Shown piece by piece: positions 27,836 to 35,719 of a stretch of 64,000 nt of DNA (its first letter is position 1; every line of letters starts with the position of its first letter). The notes under the pieces are model-generated. The model saw only the letters and a program-made list of their open reading frames with translations, was not told the origin of the DNA and did no database searches. This DNA comes from Opitutaceae bacterium (GTDB lineage: Bacteria > Verrucomicrobiota > Verrucomicrobiia > Opitutales > Opitutaceae), in assembly GCA_030693515.1 (NCBI GenBank), contig JAUYAK010000063.1:164075-228074 (forward strand), given 5' to 3'. The translations under genes and the position numbers were made by a program.

Positions 27836-28842
27836 TCGACGCCCTCCTAGAAAAAAATCTCCTGCCCGACTGGCTTGTTCGCGTCGGCATCCGCCGGCTC
27901 CTCGCGCAGCGCCTCCGCGACGAGTCCGCGCGCTACGACCGCGCCGCCTACGTCGCGGACCTGAAGACCCGCCTGCTCGCGGAGCAGACCGCCGCGGCGA
28001 ACGAGCAGCACTACGAAGTGCCCACGCGTTTCTACCAGCTCTGCCTCGGCCGGCGGCTGAAATACTCCGGCTGCCTTTACCCGACCGGACGCGAGACGCT
28101 CGACCAGGCCGAGGAGGCGATGCTCGCCCTCTACGCCGAACGCGCGCAGCTCGCCGACGGCCAGCACATCCTCGAACTCGGCTGCGGCTGGGGCTCGCTC
28201 TGCCTCTACAACGCCGAGAAATTCCCCCGCGCCCGCATCACCGCGATCTCCAACTCCCGCACGCAAAAGGAGCACATCGACGCTGAGGCGAAACGCCGCG
28301 GCCTGACCAACCTCGTGATCCACACCTGCGACATCAACGCCTTCGACACGGCGCCGGGCCAGTTTGACCGTGTGGTGTCGGTCGAGATGTTCGAGCACCT
28401 GAAAAACTACCAGCGGCTCTTCGCCAGCATCGCGCGCTGGCTCAAGCCCGGCGGCCTGCTCTTCACGCATATCTTCACGCACCACCGACTGAGCTACCAC
28501 TTTGTCGCGCGCGACGCTTCGGACTGGATGAGCCGCTATTTTTTCACCGGCGGCCAGATCCCCGCGCACGATCTCTTCATGCAGTTTCAAGACGACCTGA
28601 AGCTCGTCACCGACTGGAAAGTCAACGGCACGCACTACCAGCGCACCGCCGAGCACTGGCTGCAAAACATGGACGCCCATCGCGCCGAAATCATGCCGCT
28701 CTTCGCCCAAACCTACGGCGCCGACCAATCCACGAAGTGGTGGAGCTACTGGCGCGTCTTCTACCTGAGCTGCGCCGAACTCTGGGGCTACCGCGCGGGG
28801 GAGGAGTGGCTCGTCAGTCACTACCTTTTCCGTAAACCATGA
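27832..28842 (+). CDS. CFAS-like SAM-dependent methyltransferase (2)
   Basis: 336 residues. It lacks the N-terminal lipid-binding domain of the first methyltransferase but has the same type of core: ANEQHYEVPTRFYQLCLG, SAM motif LELGCGWGSLCLYNAE near residue 110, and SVEMFEHLKNYQ. The HYEVP/FY segment and Trp/Tyr-rich C terminus resemble the branch that includes plant coclaurine N-methyltransferase-like proteins. It is too diverged from the first enzyme to be a recent duplicate, so a different substrate or second methylation step is likely. It overlaps both neighbours by 4 bases. Confidence 0.85.
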   Translation: MIDALLEKNLLPDWLVRVGIRRLLAQRLRDESARYDRAAYVADLKTRLLAEQTAAANEQHYEVPTRFYQLCLGRRLKYSGCLYPTGRETLDQAEEAMLALYAERAQLADGQHILELGCGWGSLCLYNAEKFPRARITAISNSRTQKEHIDAEAKRRGLTNLVIHTCDINAFDTAPGQFDRVVSVEMFEHLKNYQRLFASIARWLKPGGLLFTHIFTHHRLSYHFVARDASDWMSRYFFTGGQIPAHDLFMQFQDDLKLVTDWKVNGTHYQRTAEHWLQNMDAHRAEIMPLFAQTYGADQSTKWWSYWRVFYLSCAELWGYRAGEEWLVSHYLFRKP

Positions 28843-29591
28843 AGCCCGGACTGACAGCCTTACTGGTTTGGTCTGCGTGTCTGGCCACCCTGCAAGCCAG
28901 TGATGTCGACGCCATCCTTCGCGCCGCCGCTGCGGCTGAGAAGCGGTTCGACTCGAGCGCAGCGCTGGCGCTTTTCCAGCAAGCCGACGCCGCGCGACCG
29001 GGCGATGCGTTTATCCAGCAGAAACTCTCCCGCCAGTATTCCGATCTTACCCTCGAGACCGCTGATCTGGAGGAGAAGAAACGCCTCTGCACCGAAGCCC
29101 TCGAACATGCCCGGCGCGCGGTCGCGCTCCAGCCCAACGATGCGGTCAACGTGCTCTCGCTCGCCATCTGCCACGGCAAGCTCGGCCTCTACTCCGACAC
29201 GCGCACTAAAATCGAATACTCCCGCCTCGTGAAGGAGCAGGCCGAACGCACCCTCACCCTCGACCCGTCCTACGACTACGCCCACCACGTGCTCGGCCGG
29301 TGGCACTACGAAGTCGCCTCGCTGGGGGCAGCGACCCGCTTTTTCGTGCGCCTCATCTACGGCGGCCTGCCGCCGGCCTCAACCGCCGAGGCCGTGCGCC
29401 ATCTGCGCCGCGCCGTGGAACTCGCGCCTCAGCTCCCCGCGCACCGCGTGGAACTGGGCTTCGCCCTCCTCGCCGACGGCCAGCACGACCTGGCGCGCGA
29501 CACATTCACGCAGGCGCTCGCGCTCCCCCAGCAGGAAAAATACGACGACGAGGCATGGCGGCGCGCCCGTGAGGCGCTGGCCAGGCTATAG
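28839..29591 (+). CDS. Exported tetratricopeptide-repeat protein
   Basis: 250 residues. A short signal peptide (MKPGLTALLVWSACLATLQA) is followed by TPR-like helical pairs (ALALFQQADAARPGDAFIQQ, EHARRAVALQPNDAVNVLSL, EQAERTLTLDPSYDYAHHVL, RHLRRAVELAPQLPAHRVEL). The LDPSYDYAHHVLGRWHYEV stretch resembles the regulator-of-microtubule-dynamics type of TPR protein. Last gene of the lipid run; it may act as a periplasmic scaffold. The stop is TAG. Confidence 0.78.
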   Translation: MKPGLTALLVWSACLATLQASDVDAILRAAAAAEKRFDSSAALALFQQADAARPGDAFIQQKLSRQYSDLTLETADLEEKKRLCTEALEHARRAVALQPNDAVNVLSLAICHGKLGLYSDTRTKIEYSRLVKEQAERTLTLDPSYDYAHHVLGRWHYEVASLGAATRFFVRLIYGGLPPASTAEAVRHLRRAVELAPQLPAHRVELGFALLADGQHDLARDTFTQALALPQQEKYDDEAWRRAREALARL

Positions 29592-29619
29592 CCCACGCGG
29601 GCGCCGCGCGGGTCTTGCA

Positions 29620-31567
29620 GTGCCGGTCCGCTCCGCGAACATCGCGGCCACGCCCAGGGCCGCCCCGTCTTCGTCTTCCTCCTCCCTGCGACCGCTCGCG
29701 CTCGCGCTGGCGCTGCTGGCAGCCTTCGCCGCGTAGGCGTGGCACGACGCAAGCACCCATTCGGCGACGTTCGATGAACCGGGCTTCATCGTCGCAGGCA
29801 CCTCCTACCTCACCCTCGGTGCCCCCGAGATCACGACGACCAACCTCCGCCTCGCCCAGCTCTGGCTCGCCGCACCCCTGCGGCCATTGGAGCCCAGCCT
29901 GCCCGACATCGTCGGCAGCCTGCCCTCGCCCATCATCGGAGCCGACAGCGACCTCGGGCGCCTTTTTCTCGCGGACCCGCGCCATGACGGCGCCGCGCTG
30001 CTGAGCCACGGTCGCGCTGCCGCCATCGCGCTCGGCGCGGTGCTGTTCGCCTGGGCGTGGCGGTGGCACGGTCGTGGCGCCGTGACGCTCGCCTTGGTCG
30101 TCGCCACCTAGACCACCTGGCGGCTGCTACATCGCCCAACACTCCTCACCGCGGCCGCCTCGGGTCTCGCGATCGGGGCTCTGCTTTCCACCAAATTGAG
30201 CGGACTGCTCATCGTGCCTATCGTCGCCGGTCTGATCGCGGTGCGCCTCATCTTGGGGACACCGCGCTGCACCGTCCGTCTGGGCCTGCAGCTCGGCCTG
30301 GCGCTCACCGGTGCCGCCGGCGTCGCATGGGCGGTGATTTGGGCGGTCTATGGTTTCCGCTTCGCGGCGGGCGCCCCCATGGCCGCCGAGACATGGGCCG
30401 CTTCGCACACCACCGGCTCCATCCTCAGCGGATTCGCCGAATGGCTGCACGCGCATCGTCTGATGCCCGAGACGTGGCTCGTGGACCTACGTGTCTTCGC
30501 CGCGTCGAGCGGGCATCGCCGCACCTTTTTGCTCATCGAACATGCGCTCGACGGCTGGTGGTATTTCTTCCCCGTCGTCTGTTTCTTCAAGACCCCCTCG
30601 CCGGCCTCACTGCCCTCGTGCTCGGCGGGCTCGCCGCGATGCTCGCTTGGCGACGCAATCCCACCCGCACGCGCGCCGCGCTCTATGCCCTCACCCCGAT
30701 GCTCGCGCTCGGGCTCATCTACGGCGGCGCCACGATGGCCGGCCGGCTCAACATCGGCATCCGCCACTGGCTGCCCGTTTTCCCGCTCGTCTTCATCGTC
30801 GCCGGCCTGGCCGTGAAGTTGCCGTGGCCACGCTTCCGCCTTGGCGCCATCACGCTGCTCGTCGCCTGGGCGGGTTTCGACGCCTGGCGCGTGCGCGACC
30901 ACCCGCTCGCCTTTGTGAACCCGTTCGGCGGGGCACGGCGCACGGCTATAGCACCGGGGTGGACAGCTAGTTCGAGTGGGGCGGCGATCTGCCGGCGCTC
31001 GAACGCTGGCTCGCCGCCCGCGCCGCGCAGCCCGGCGCGAAACCGCCGGTGTATTTCTCCTACTTTGGGAACGCCGATTTGAAGCGCCGGAAGATCGACG
31101 CGGTGCTGCTCCCGCAAAGCTTCGACCTGCGTCCACCCTCTGCCTACGGACTCGGCCCGGGCACCTACGTCATCAGCGCCACCATGCTCCAAGGCGTCTA
31201 CGGCGAGGTGAACGGACCCTGGCGGCCTTCGCTCGAGCGCGCCTACGTGGAACTGACCGCGGAGATGCAGCGCTTCCAGGCCGCCAACACCGACCGCCCC
31301 GCGCTCGATCGCTTCATCGCGCAGGAAGGCGCCGAAATCTGGAAGCAACGCATCCGCGCCTACGACTGGCTGCGCTTCGCCCGCCTCTGCGCGTGGCTGC
31401 GCCCGCGCGAACCGCACGATCGTGTGACGCCCGGCTTGCTCGTGTTCGAACTCACCGCCACCGATCTCACTGCCGCCCTTACCGGACCGCCGGCCGAGTT
31501 GCGCGACGACGAGGCCATCAAAGGCACACGCGATCTCGCCTCGGAGCGGTTGGATTTCAGGAAATAG
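29620..31567 (+). pseudogene. Decayed membrane glycosyltransferase (PMT/GT39-like)
   Basis: Translations from three successive frames together read like one dolichol-phosphate-mannose-type glycosyltransferase. They give FDEPGFIVAGTSYLTLG near the start, SGLAIGALLSTKLSGLLIVP in the middle, and the late motif FEWGGDLPALERWLAAR. The frame is broken by in-frame TAG codons at 29734, 30109 and 30968 and by two single-base losses (in a C run near 30590-30600 and a G-rich stretch near 30930-30950). About 25 residues seem to be missing near 30109. The 3' third (31049-31567) is still open and could give a 172-residue fragment. The start at GTG 29620 is uncertain. Confidence 0.75.
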
Positions 31568-31568
31568 T

Positions 31569-32525
31569 CTACGGGTTTGGCGGGCGCGGTTCGCCCACCG
31601 GCGCGGGCGCAGTCGAAGGCGGGCGCGGTTTTCCGTCCGCGGTGTCCGGCTCCATGATTTCGACGCGCGTGCCATCCGGATCGTAGTAGTTGATCTGCCG
31701 CTTGCCGTTCACGCCTTCCTTCAGCGGCGTCGGGGGCTTGCTGCCCGCGGGATACGGCCGCGCCTGCAAGATCGCGCCAGCCTTCGCCACGTCGTCCACC
31801 TCGAGGCAGATGTGGTGCATCGTCCGCAACCGGTCGGTGGTCGGAAATTTTTCGTAGAGCATGAACTCCACATAGTCCTCGCCGTCGGGCACGCGCAGGT
31901 TGACCCAGCTGAGCTTCGGGCCGGCCCCGCCGCGCCACGTCTCCTTGAAACCTAAAATATCGCCGTAGAATTTTAACGAGGTGTCGAGCTGGCCGACCAT
32001 GACGCCCACGTGGCTCATGCGCGTGGAAATCCGCCGGTCCGACATGAACTTCCCTTTCTCCCGCATCGTCCAGCCGTCGGGCAGATACTCGACGATCTCG
32101 ACGGTGTTTCCGTTCGGGTCCTTCACGAAATAGTTTTTATTGCCGATCTTTCCGATCGCGGTTTTTGGCGGCACCGCGACGCCTTTCGACTGCAGGTAGA
32201 CCCGCATGCCCTCGGCGTCATCGGTCTCGATCGCGATGTGGTAAAGCCGGTCGGCCTCAGGCGATACCTCGGAGCCGGGAAACAACTCCACCGACTGCCG
32301 GTCGTTGATCTTGATCCACACGAGCTGCTCCTTCGGATCCTTGCGCGGAATTGAAAACGGCGACTGGAAGCCGAGGAAGTCTTCGTAGAACGCCCGCGCC
32401 TTCGCCATGTCGCTCACATAAAACGCCGCGTGCGAAATACCCGTGATGCGCGGGCGCTTCGGCGCGTCCTGCGCGACCAGCGGGGTGAACAGCATCAGGG
32501 CCAGGAGCAGGCGGCGGAGTTTCAT
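31569..32525 (-). CDS. Exported two-domain VOC (glyoxalase fold) protein
   Basis: 318 residues: a signal peptide (LRRLLLALMLFTPLVA) and then two vicinal-oxygen-chelate domains (about 27-150 and 165-290). Metal-ligand positions are filled in both: His in GISHAAFYV, His in LYHIAIE and Glu in NTVEIVEY for the first; His in SHVGVMV, His in MHHICLEV and Glu in TRVEIMEPD for the second. A Pro-rich tail follows. It may bind a metal and isomerise or open a small molecule in the periplasm; the substrate is unknown. The stop is TAG. Confidence 0.82.
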   Translation of the reverse strand: MKLRRLLLALMLFTPLVAQDAPKRPRITGISHAAFYVSDMAKARAFYEDFLGFQSPFSIPRKDPKEQLVWIKINDRQSVELFPGSEVSPEADRLYHIAIETDDAEGMRVYLQSKGVAVPPKTAIGKIGNKNYFVKDPNGNTVEIVEYLPDGWTMREKGKFMSDRRISTRMSHVGVMVGQLDTSLKFYGDILGFKETWRGGAGPKLSWVNLRVPDGEDYVEFMLYEKFPTTDRLRTMHHICLEVDDVAKAGAILQARPYPAGSKPPTPLKEGVNGKRQINYYDPDGTRVEIMEPDTADGKPRPPSTAPAPVGEPRPPNP

Positions 32526-32552
32526 GGGGAAAATTATTGAGGCGGCACGCGT

Positions 32553-33539
32553 TTACTTCGCGCCGGGCACGGTCACGCCTTTCGGCAAGCCCCCGACCGG
32601 GCCCGACACCGGCGGCAGTTCGTTGGCGCGCGGTGTGACTTGGGCAATATTCGGCGTCACATCCGCATCGACGTTGCGCACCGCCCACGCGATGCCGCCG
32701 AGCAGGATTTCCTGAAAGAGGGGATTCAGCCAGTTGTCCTCGCGGTGGCCCATCGCGGTGTAGAACACGCGGCCTTTCCCGTGCATCCGCGCCCAGGTCG
32801 AGGGATAGGGCGGACGTTGATAAGGCGTGTCCCAGCCGGCGGGCGGCCAGTCCTTCGTCCCGGCAAAGGGATCCTTCATCGCCGCGGTGTCCTGCACCAG
32901 CAGCACGTGCAAATCCGGCGCAAAGTTCACCATCGAATACCATTCCTCCATCAGCTCAAAACTCGCGCCCCGCCCCGCGAAGCCGGGGAATTTCGGGTCC
33001 GTCACCATCATGCGGCCGACCTGCTGCGTGCCATGCACGATCAGTTCGCCGCCGAGCATGCGGATGTAGGGGTCCGCCTTCTCACCCCGGTTCTGGTAGC
33101 GCCACGTGCGAGGCTGGTTGGTGTTCGTCTCCGCCGTTTCATCCGTGTGAAACGTGTCCGCCGCCGAGTGCGTGCCGATGAAGCCTTTGCCGCCGGCGAT
33201 CGCGTCGAGGAAGGCCTGCTTGCCGGCCGCCGTCATCGGTGGGTTGCCATCTTTTCCCGCCGAGAGAAGGTCACCGCTCGTGTAGAAAAAATACGCGTCG
33301 AACTGCGCAAGATACTCGGGCGCAAACTTGCTGCCATCCTTGGAAAACGTGAAGGCGTAGCCGTGCTTCGCCCCGAGTTCCGTGAGAACCTGCTGGCACC
33401 AGCTGGGCTGTCCGGCGCGCTCGCGCACGACGCTGTGCTCGAAATTCGAGCATTTGCTAAAGAAAAGAATCCGCTTCACCGGCGCCGCGGTCGCACAGGA
33501 CGAAAGGGCGACAAGCAAAAGGAGAGCGAGGGATTTCAT
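32553..33539 (-). CDS. Exported ThuA-domain protein
   Basis: 328 residues with a signal peptide (SLALLLLVALSSCATA; the Cys lies in a weak lipobox context). The body is a ThuA-like class I amidotransferase fold: KRILFFSKCSNFEHSV, FDAYFFYTSGD, GKGFIGTHSAADTF and FYTAMGHREDNW. ThuA-like proteins take part in 3-keto-disaccharide metabolism with Gfo/Idh/MocA dehydrogenases and sugar isomerases, all of which are encoded in the next 10 kb on this strand. The reaction of ThuA itself is not settled. Confidence 0.82.
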   Translation of the reverse strand: MKSLALLLLVALSSCATAAPVKRILFFSKCSNFEHSVVRERAGQPSWCQQVLTELGAKHGYAFTFSKDGSKFAPEYLAQFDAYFFYTSGDLLSAGKDGNPPMTAAGKQAFLDAIAGGKGFIGTHSAADTFHTDETAETNTNQPRTWRYQNRGEKADPYIRMLGGELIVHGTQQVGRMMVTDPKFPGFAGRGASFELMEEWYSMVNFAPDLHVLLVQDTAAMKDPFAGTKDWPPAGWDTPYQRPPYPSTWARMHGKGRVFYTAMGHREDNWLNPLFQEILLGGIAWAVRNVDADVTPNIAQVTPRANELPPVSGPVGGLPKGVTVPGAK

Positions 33540-33559
33540 GCGGGAGGAGAAGAAGCCGC

Positions 33560-35143
33560 TCACTCTTTGGCCGCGAGCGAAACCGCGGGCAGGCGGTTGT
33601 CGTTCATGAGCGAGACGATCTCGTGGGGCTCGAGCACGCGATCGGCGATGAAGAGTTCGTCGAGGTCGCCGCGAAAACGCTCCGTCCGCGGACCGCTGGG
33701 GCCGAGACGGCGGCCGATCCAGACGATGTCGGCGAGAGCCGGATCTTCCTCGACCGCCGGGCCGGGCGCACGGCTGGCGAAGGTCGTGCCACCCTCCAAC
33801 TGGCCGTCCACGTAGTGGCGCACCCGCACCGGCGTGCCAGGCTGATCCTCGCCCGGCACGAAACACACCGCGATATGATGCCAGCGGCCGTCGCGCAGCG
33901 AGGTCGAGCCAATCGCGTGGCCGCCGCGGAAATCGGTCCGCAGCGCGCCGAGCGGGCCCTCGGTGCGATCCCGGTTCCAATTGATGCCGGCGTGCCGGTT
34001 GCCGAGCTTTTTGCTGCGCGTCGCCCACGTGACGATCGAGTAGGCCTCCGAGAGCGGCGCATCCTCCGGCACGCGGACCCAGAAGGCGATCGTGTGGGGC
34101 CCGCCGCTGGACAACCCGGGGACGGCCGCGCGTGCGTAACGCTCGCCGTCAAGACGCAGGGCACGGTCCCGCCGGCCTTCGACGCGCACGGCCTCCCCCG
34201 GCGCCGCACCATAAACCTGCGCATGGGAGGAATCATTCGGCATCCCGGTCGATACGGCGCGAAGCAAGGCCCCGTCCGCTTCATCGAACGACCAATGCAC
34301 CAGCCGGGTGGCGAGCGTAACGCGATCCAACAGCAGAGGCTCGTGCAAGAGGGCGAACTTCCGCTCGCGATCCGTGACCTCGGAGACCCCGCTCGCGGCG
34401 AACCGGCGCGATTCCCGTTCACGCAGCAGAATCGACTCGGCCCCCCCCGACCGCGGCGCAGCCTCGACCTCGCCTTTGAGCACGAGCACCTCGGCGGCGC
34501 CGCGGCCATCGGCAATCATCGTGAACTCCGTGCCGAGATCGACGACCTCGACGGCCGGGTGGGAAATCTGGAAACCGATCGCCTCGGGCGGCACGCTGGC
34601 CTTGAGGGTGCCGCGGTGCAGCGTGCCGCCCCACGCCGAGGCGATGGCGAGCGTAGCGGGGCCCTCGATCGTCACGCGGGCACCGGAGTCGAAGGTGATC
34701 TCCGCGAGGCCGGCGGTGAGCTCGAGCCGCCGGTTTTTCTCCAGCCGATCCCCGGGGTGCAGCGACGCGACCGCCCACCGGGCATCCTTCGCTCCGGTGA
34801 GGCGCGCGACGAATTCGGATTCCGCCGGCGCGGACACGAAATGACCGCGGGTCGCGAACCAGCCCCCCAGCACCAGCGCCGCCGCCGCGGGCAGCGCGTA
34901 GGGCCAGAATCGCCACCAACGGGATTTCTCGACCGTCGCATCGGGCGTCCCGGCATGCAGCTCGCCGGCGTAGGTGTGGAGACTGGCGGACTGGCCGAGC
35001 GCCCGCGCGTAGAAGCGCCGCGCGGCCTCGGATTCGAGAAGCCACGCGGCGAGCCTCGCGCGCTGAACCTCGGTGAGCGTGCCGTCAACCACGGCGCCGC
35101 ACAGTTCGTTCAGCTCAAGGATGTCGCGGTCGGAAAGACTCAT
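33560..35143 (-). CDS. FecR-like anti-sigma protein fused to a LamG domain
   Basis: 527 residues. The cytoplasmic N terminus (about 1-78, LTEVQRARLAAWLLESEAARRFY) is an anti-sigma-like helical region. One membrane helix follows (about 82-98), then a FecR domain (LAEITFDSGARVTIEGPATL, VVDLGTEFTMI) and a LamG/concanavalin-like domain (about 285-500, LVHWSFDEADG, GRWHHIAVCFVPGEDQPG, HYVDGQLEGG). The start lies 29 bases inside the upstream sigma gene, so the pair is coupled. LamG could bind a carbohydrate ligand and relay its presence to the sigma factor. Confidence 0.85.
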   Translation of the reverse strand: MSLSDRDILELNELCGAVVDGTLTEVQRARLAAWLLESEAARRFYARALGQSASLHTYAGELHAGTPDATVEKSRWWRFWPYALPAAAALVLGGWFATRGHFVSAPAESEFVARLTGAKDARWAVASLHPGDRLEKNRRLELTAGLAEITFDSGARVTIEGPATLAIASAWGGTLHRGTLKASVPPEAIGFQISHPAVEVVDLGTEFTMIADGRGAAEVLVLKGEVEAAPRSGGAESILLRERESRRFAASGVSEVTDRERKFALLHEPLLLDRVTLATRLVHWSFDEADGALLRAVSTGMPNDSSHAQVYGAAPGEAVRVEGRRDRALRLDGERYARAAVPGLSSGGPHTIAFWVRVPEDAPLSEAYSIVTWATRSKKLGNRHAGINWNRDRTEGPLGALRTDFRGGHAIGSTSLRDGRWHHIAVCFVPGEDQPGTPVRVRHYVDGQLEGGTTFASRAPGPAVEEDPALADIVWIGRRLGPSGPRTERFRGDLDELFIADRVLEPHEIVSLMNDNRLPAVSLAAKE

Positions 35144-35684
35144 GGAGGGCGCCCGCGTGGGCCAGACGGTCGGTCACGCAATCATGCAGCAGCTTGCGCA
35201 GGCGGTTGAGGGCCTTGTAGGCGGCGTCCAGCGAACGGCCGCTGCGGCGCGCGGCCTCGGCGACCCCGCTGCCCGGCTCGTAGCGCGTCAGCACCAGTTC
35301 GCGATCACGCGGCGCGAGCTTTTGCAGGCAGACGGCGAGCGCCTCGTGGCGTTCATCGAGTTCGCGCGCCATCTCGCCGGCGGTGTGCGCGACGGCAGCC
35401 AGCACCTCGTCGTCGAAGACGACCTTGGAACGCGCGAATTTCTGCCGCGAATAGCGGATGCGCCACCACGCGATCTGGCAGGCCCACGCCACGAAATCCG
35501 TGCCAGGGGCAAACTCCTCGAATTTCTCGCACACGACGACGCTCGTCTCCTGGAGCAGATCCTCCGCATCGTGCCGATCAGGCACGAGCGTGTAGATGTA
35601 GGCGAAAATCTGGCGCTGGTGCCGGGTCATCAGCGCGACCAGGCGCTTCCGACTCTCGGCTTCGCTGGGGATTTCTGGCGTCAC
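35115..35684 (-). CDS. ECF sigma factor paired with the FecR-LamG protein
   Basis: About 189 residues from GTG 35684; ATG 35630 is the alternative. Region 2 includes QRQIFAYIYTLVPDRHDAED and VAWACQIAWWRIRYSRQKF; region 4 includes LAPRDRELVLTRYEPGSGVA and SLDAAYKALNRLRKLLHDC. The form matches the sigma family expanded in Planctomycetes and Verrucomicrobia. It lies between a TonB receptor gene and its anti-sigma gene, a typical surface-signalling order, and probably activates the receptor and the carbohydrate genes around it. Confidence 0.85.
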   Translation of the reverse strand: MTPEIPSEAESRKRLVALMTRHQRQIFAYIYTLVPDRHDAEDLLQETSVVVCEKFEEFAPGTDFVAWACQIAWWRIRYSRQKFARSKVVFDDEVLAAVAHTAGEMARELDERHEALAVCLQKLAPRDRELVLTRYEPGSGVAEAARRSGRSLDAAYKALNRLRKLLHDCVTDRLAHAGALHESFRPRHP

Positions 35685-35719
35685 GGAAATATTGGGGAAA
35701 CCGCGGAAACGAGCGCCGC

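Noticed and set aside
24797..28842. The two CFAS-like methyltransferases as a recent duplication
   Set aside because: They differ in domain content (the first has an N-terminal lipid-binding domain, the second does not), length and motif detail, so they are old paralogues.
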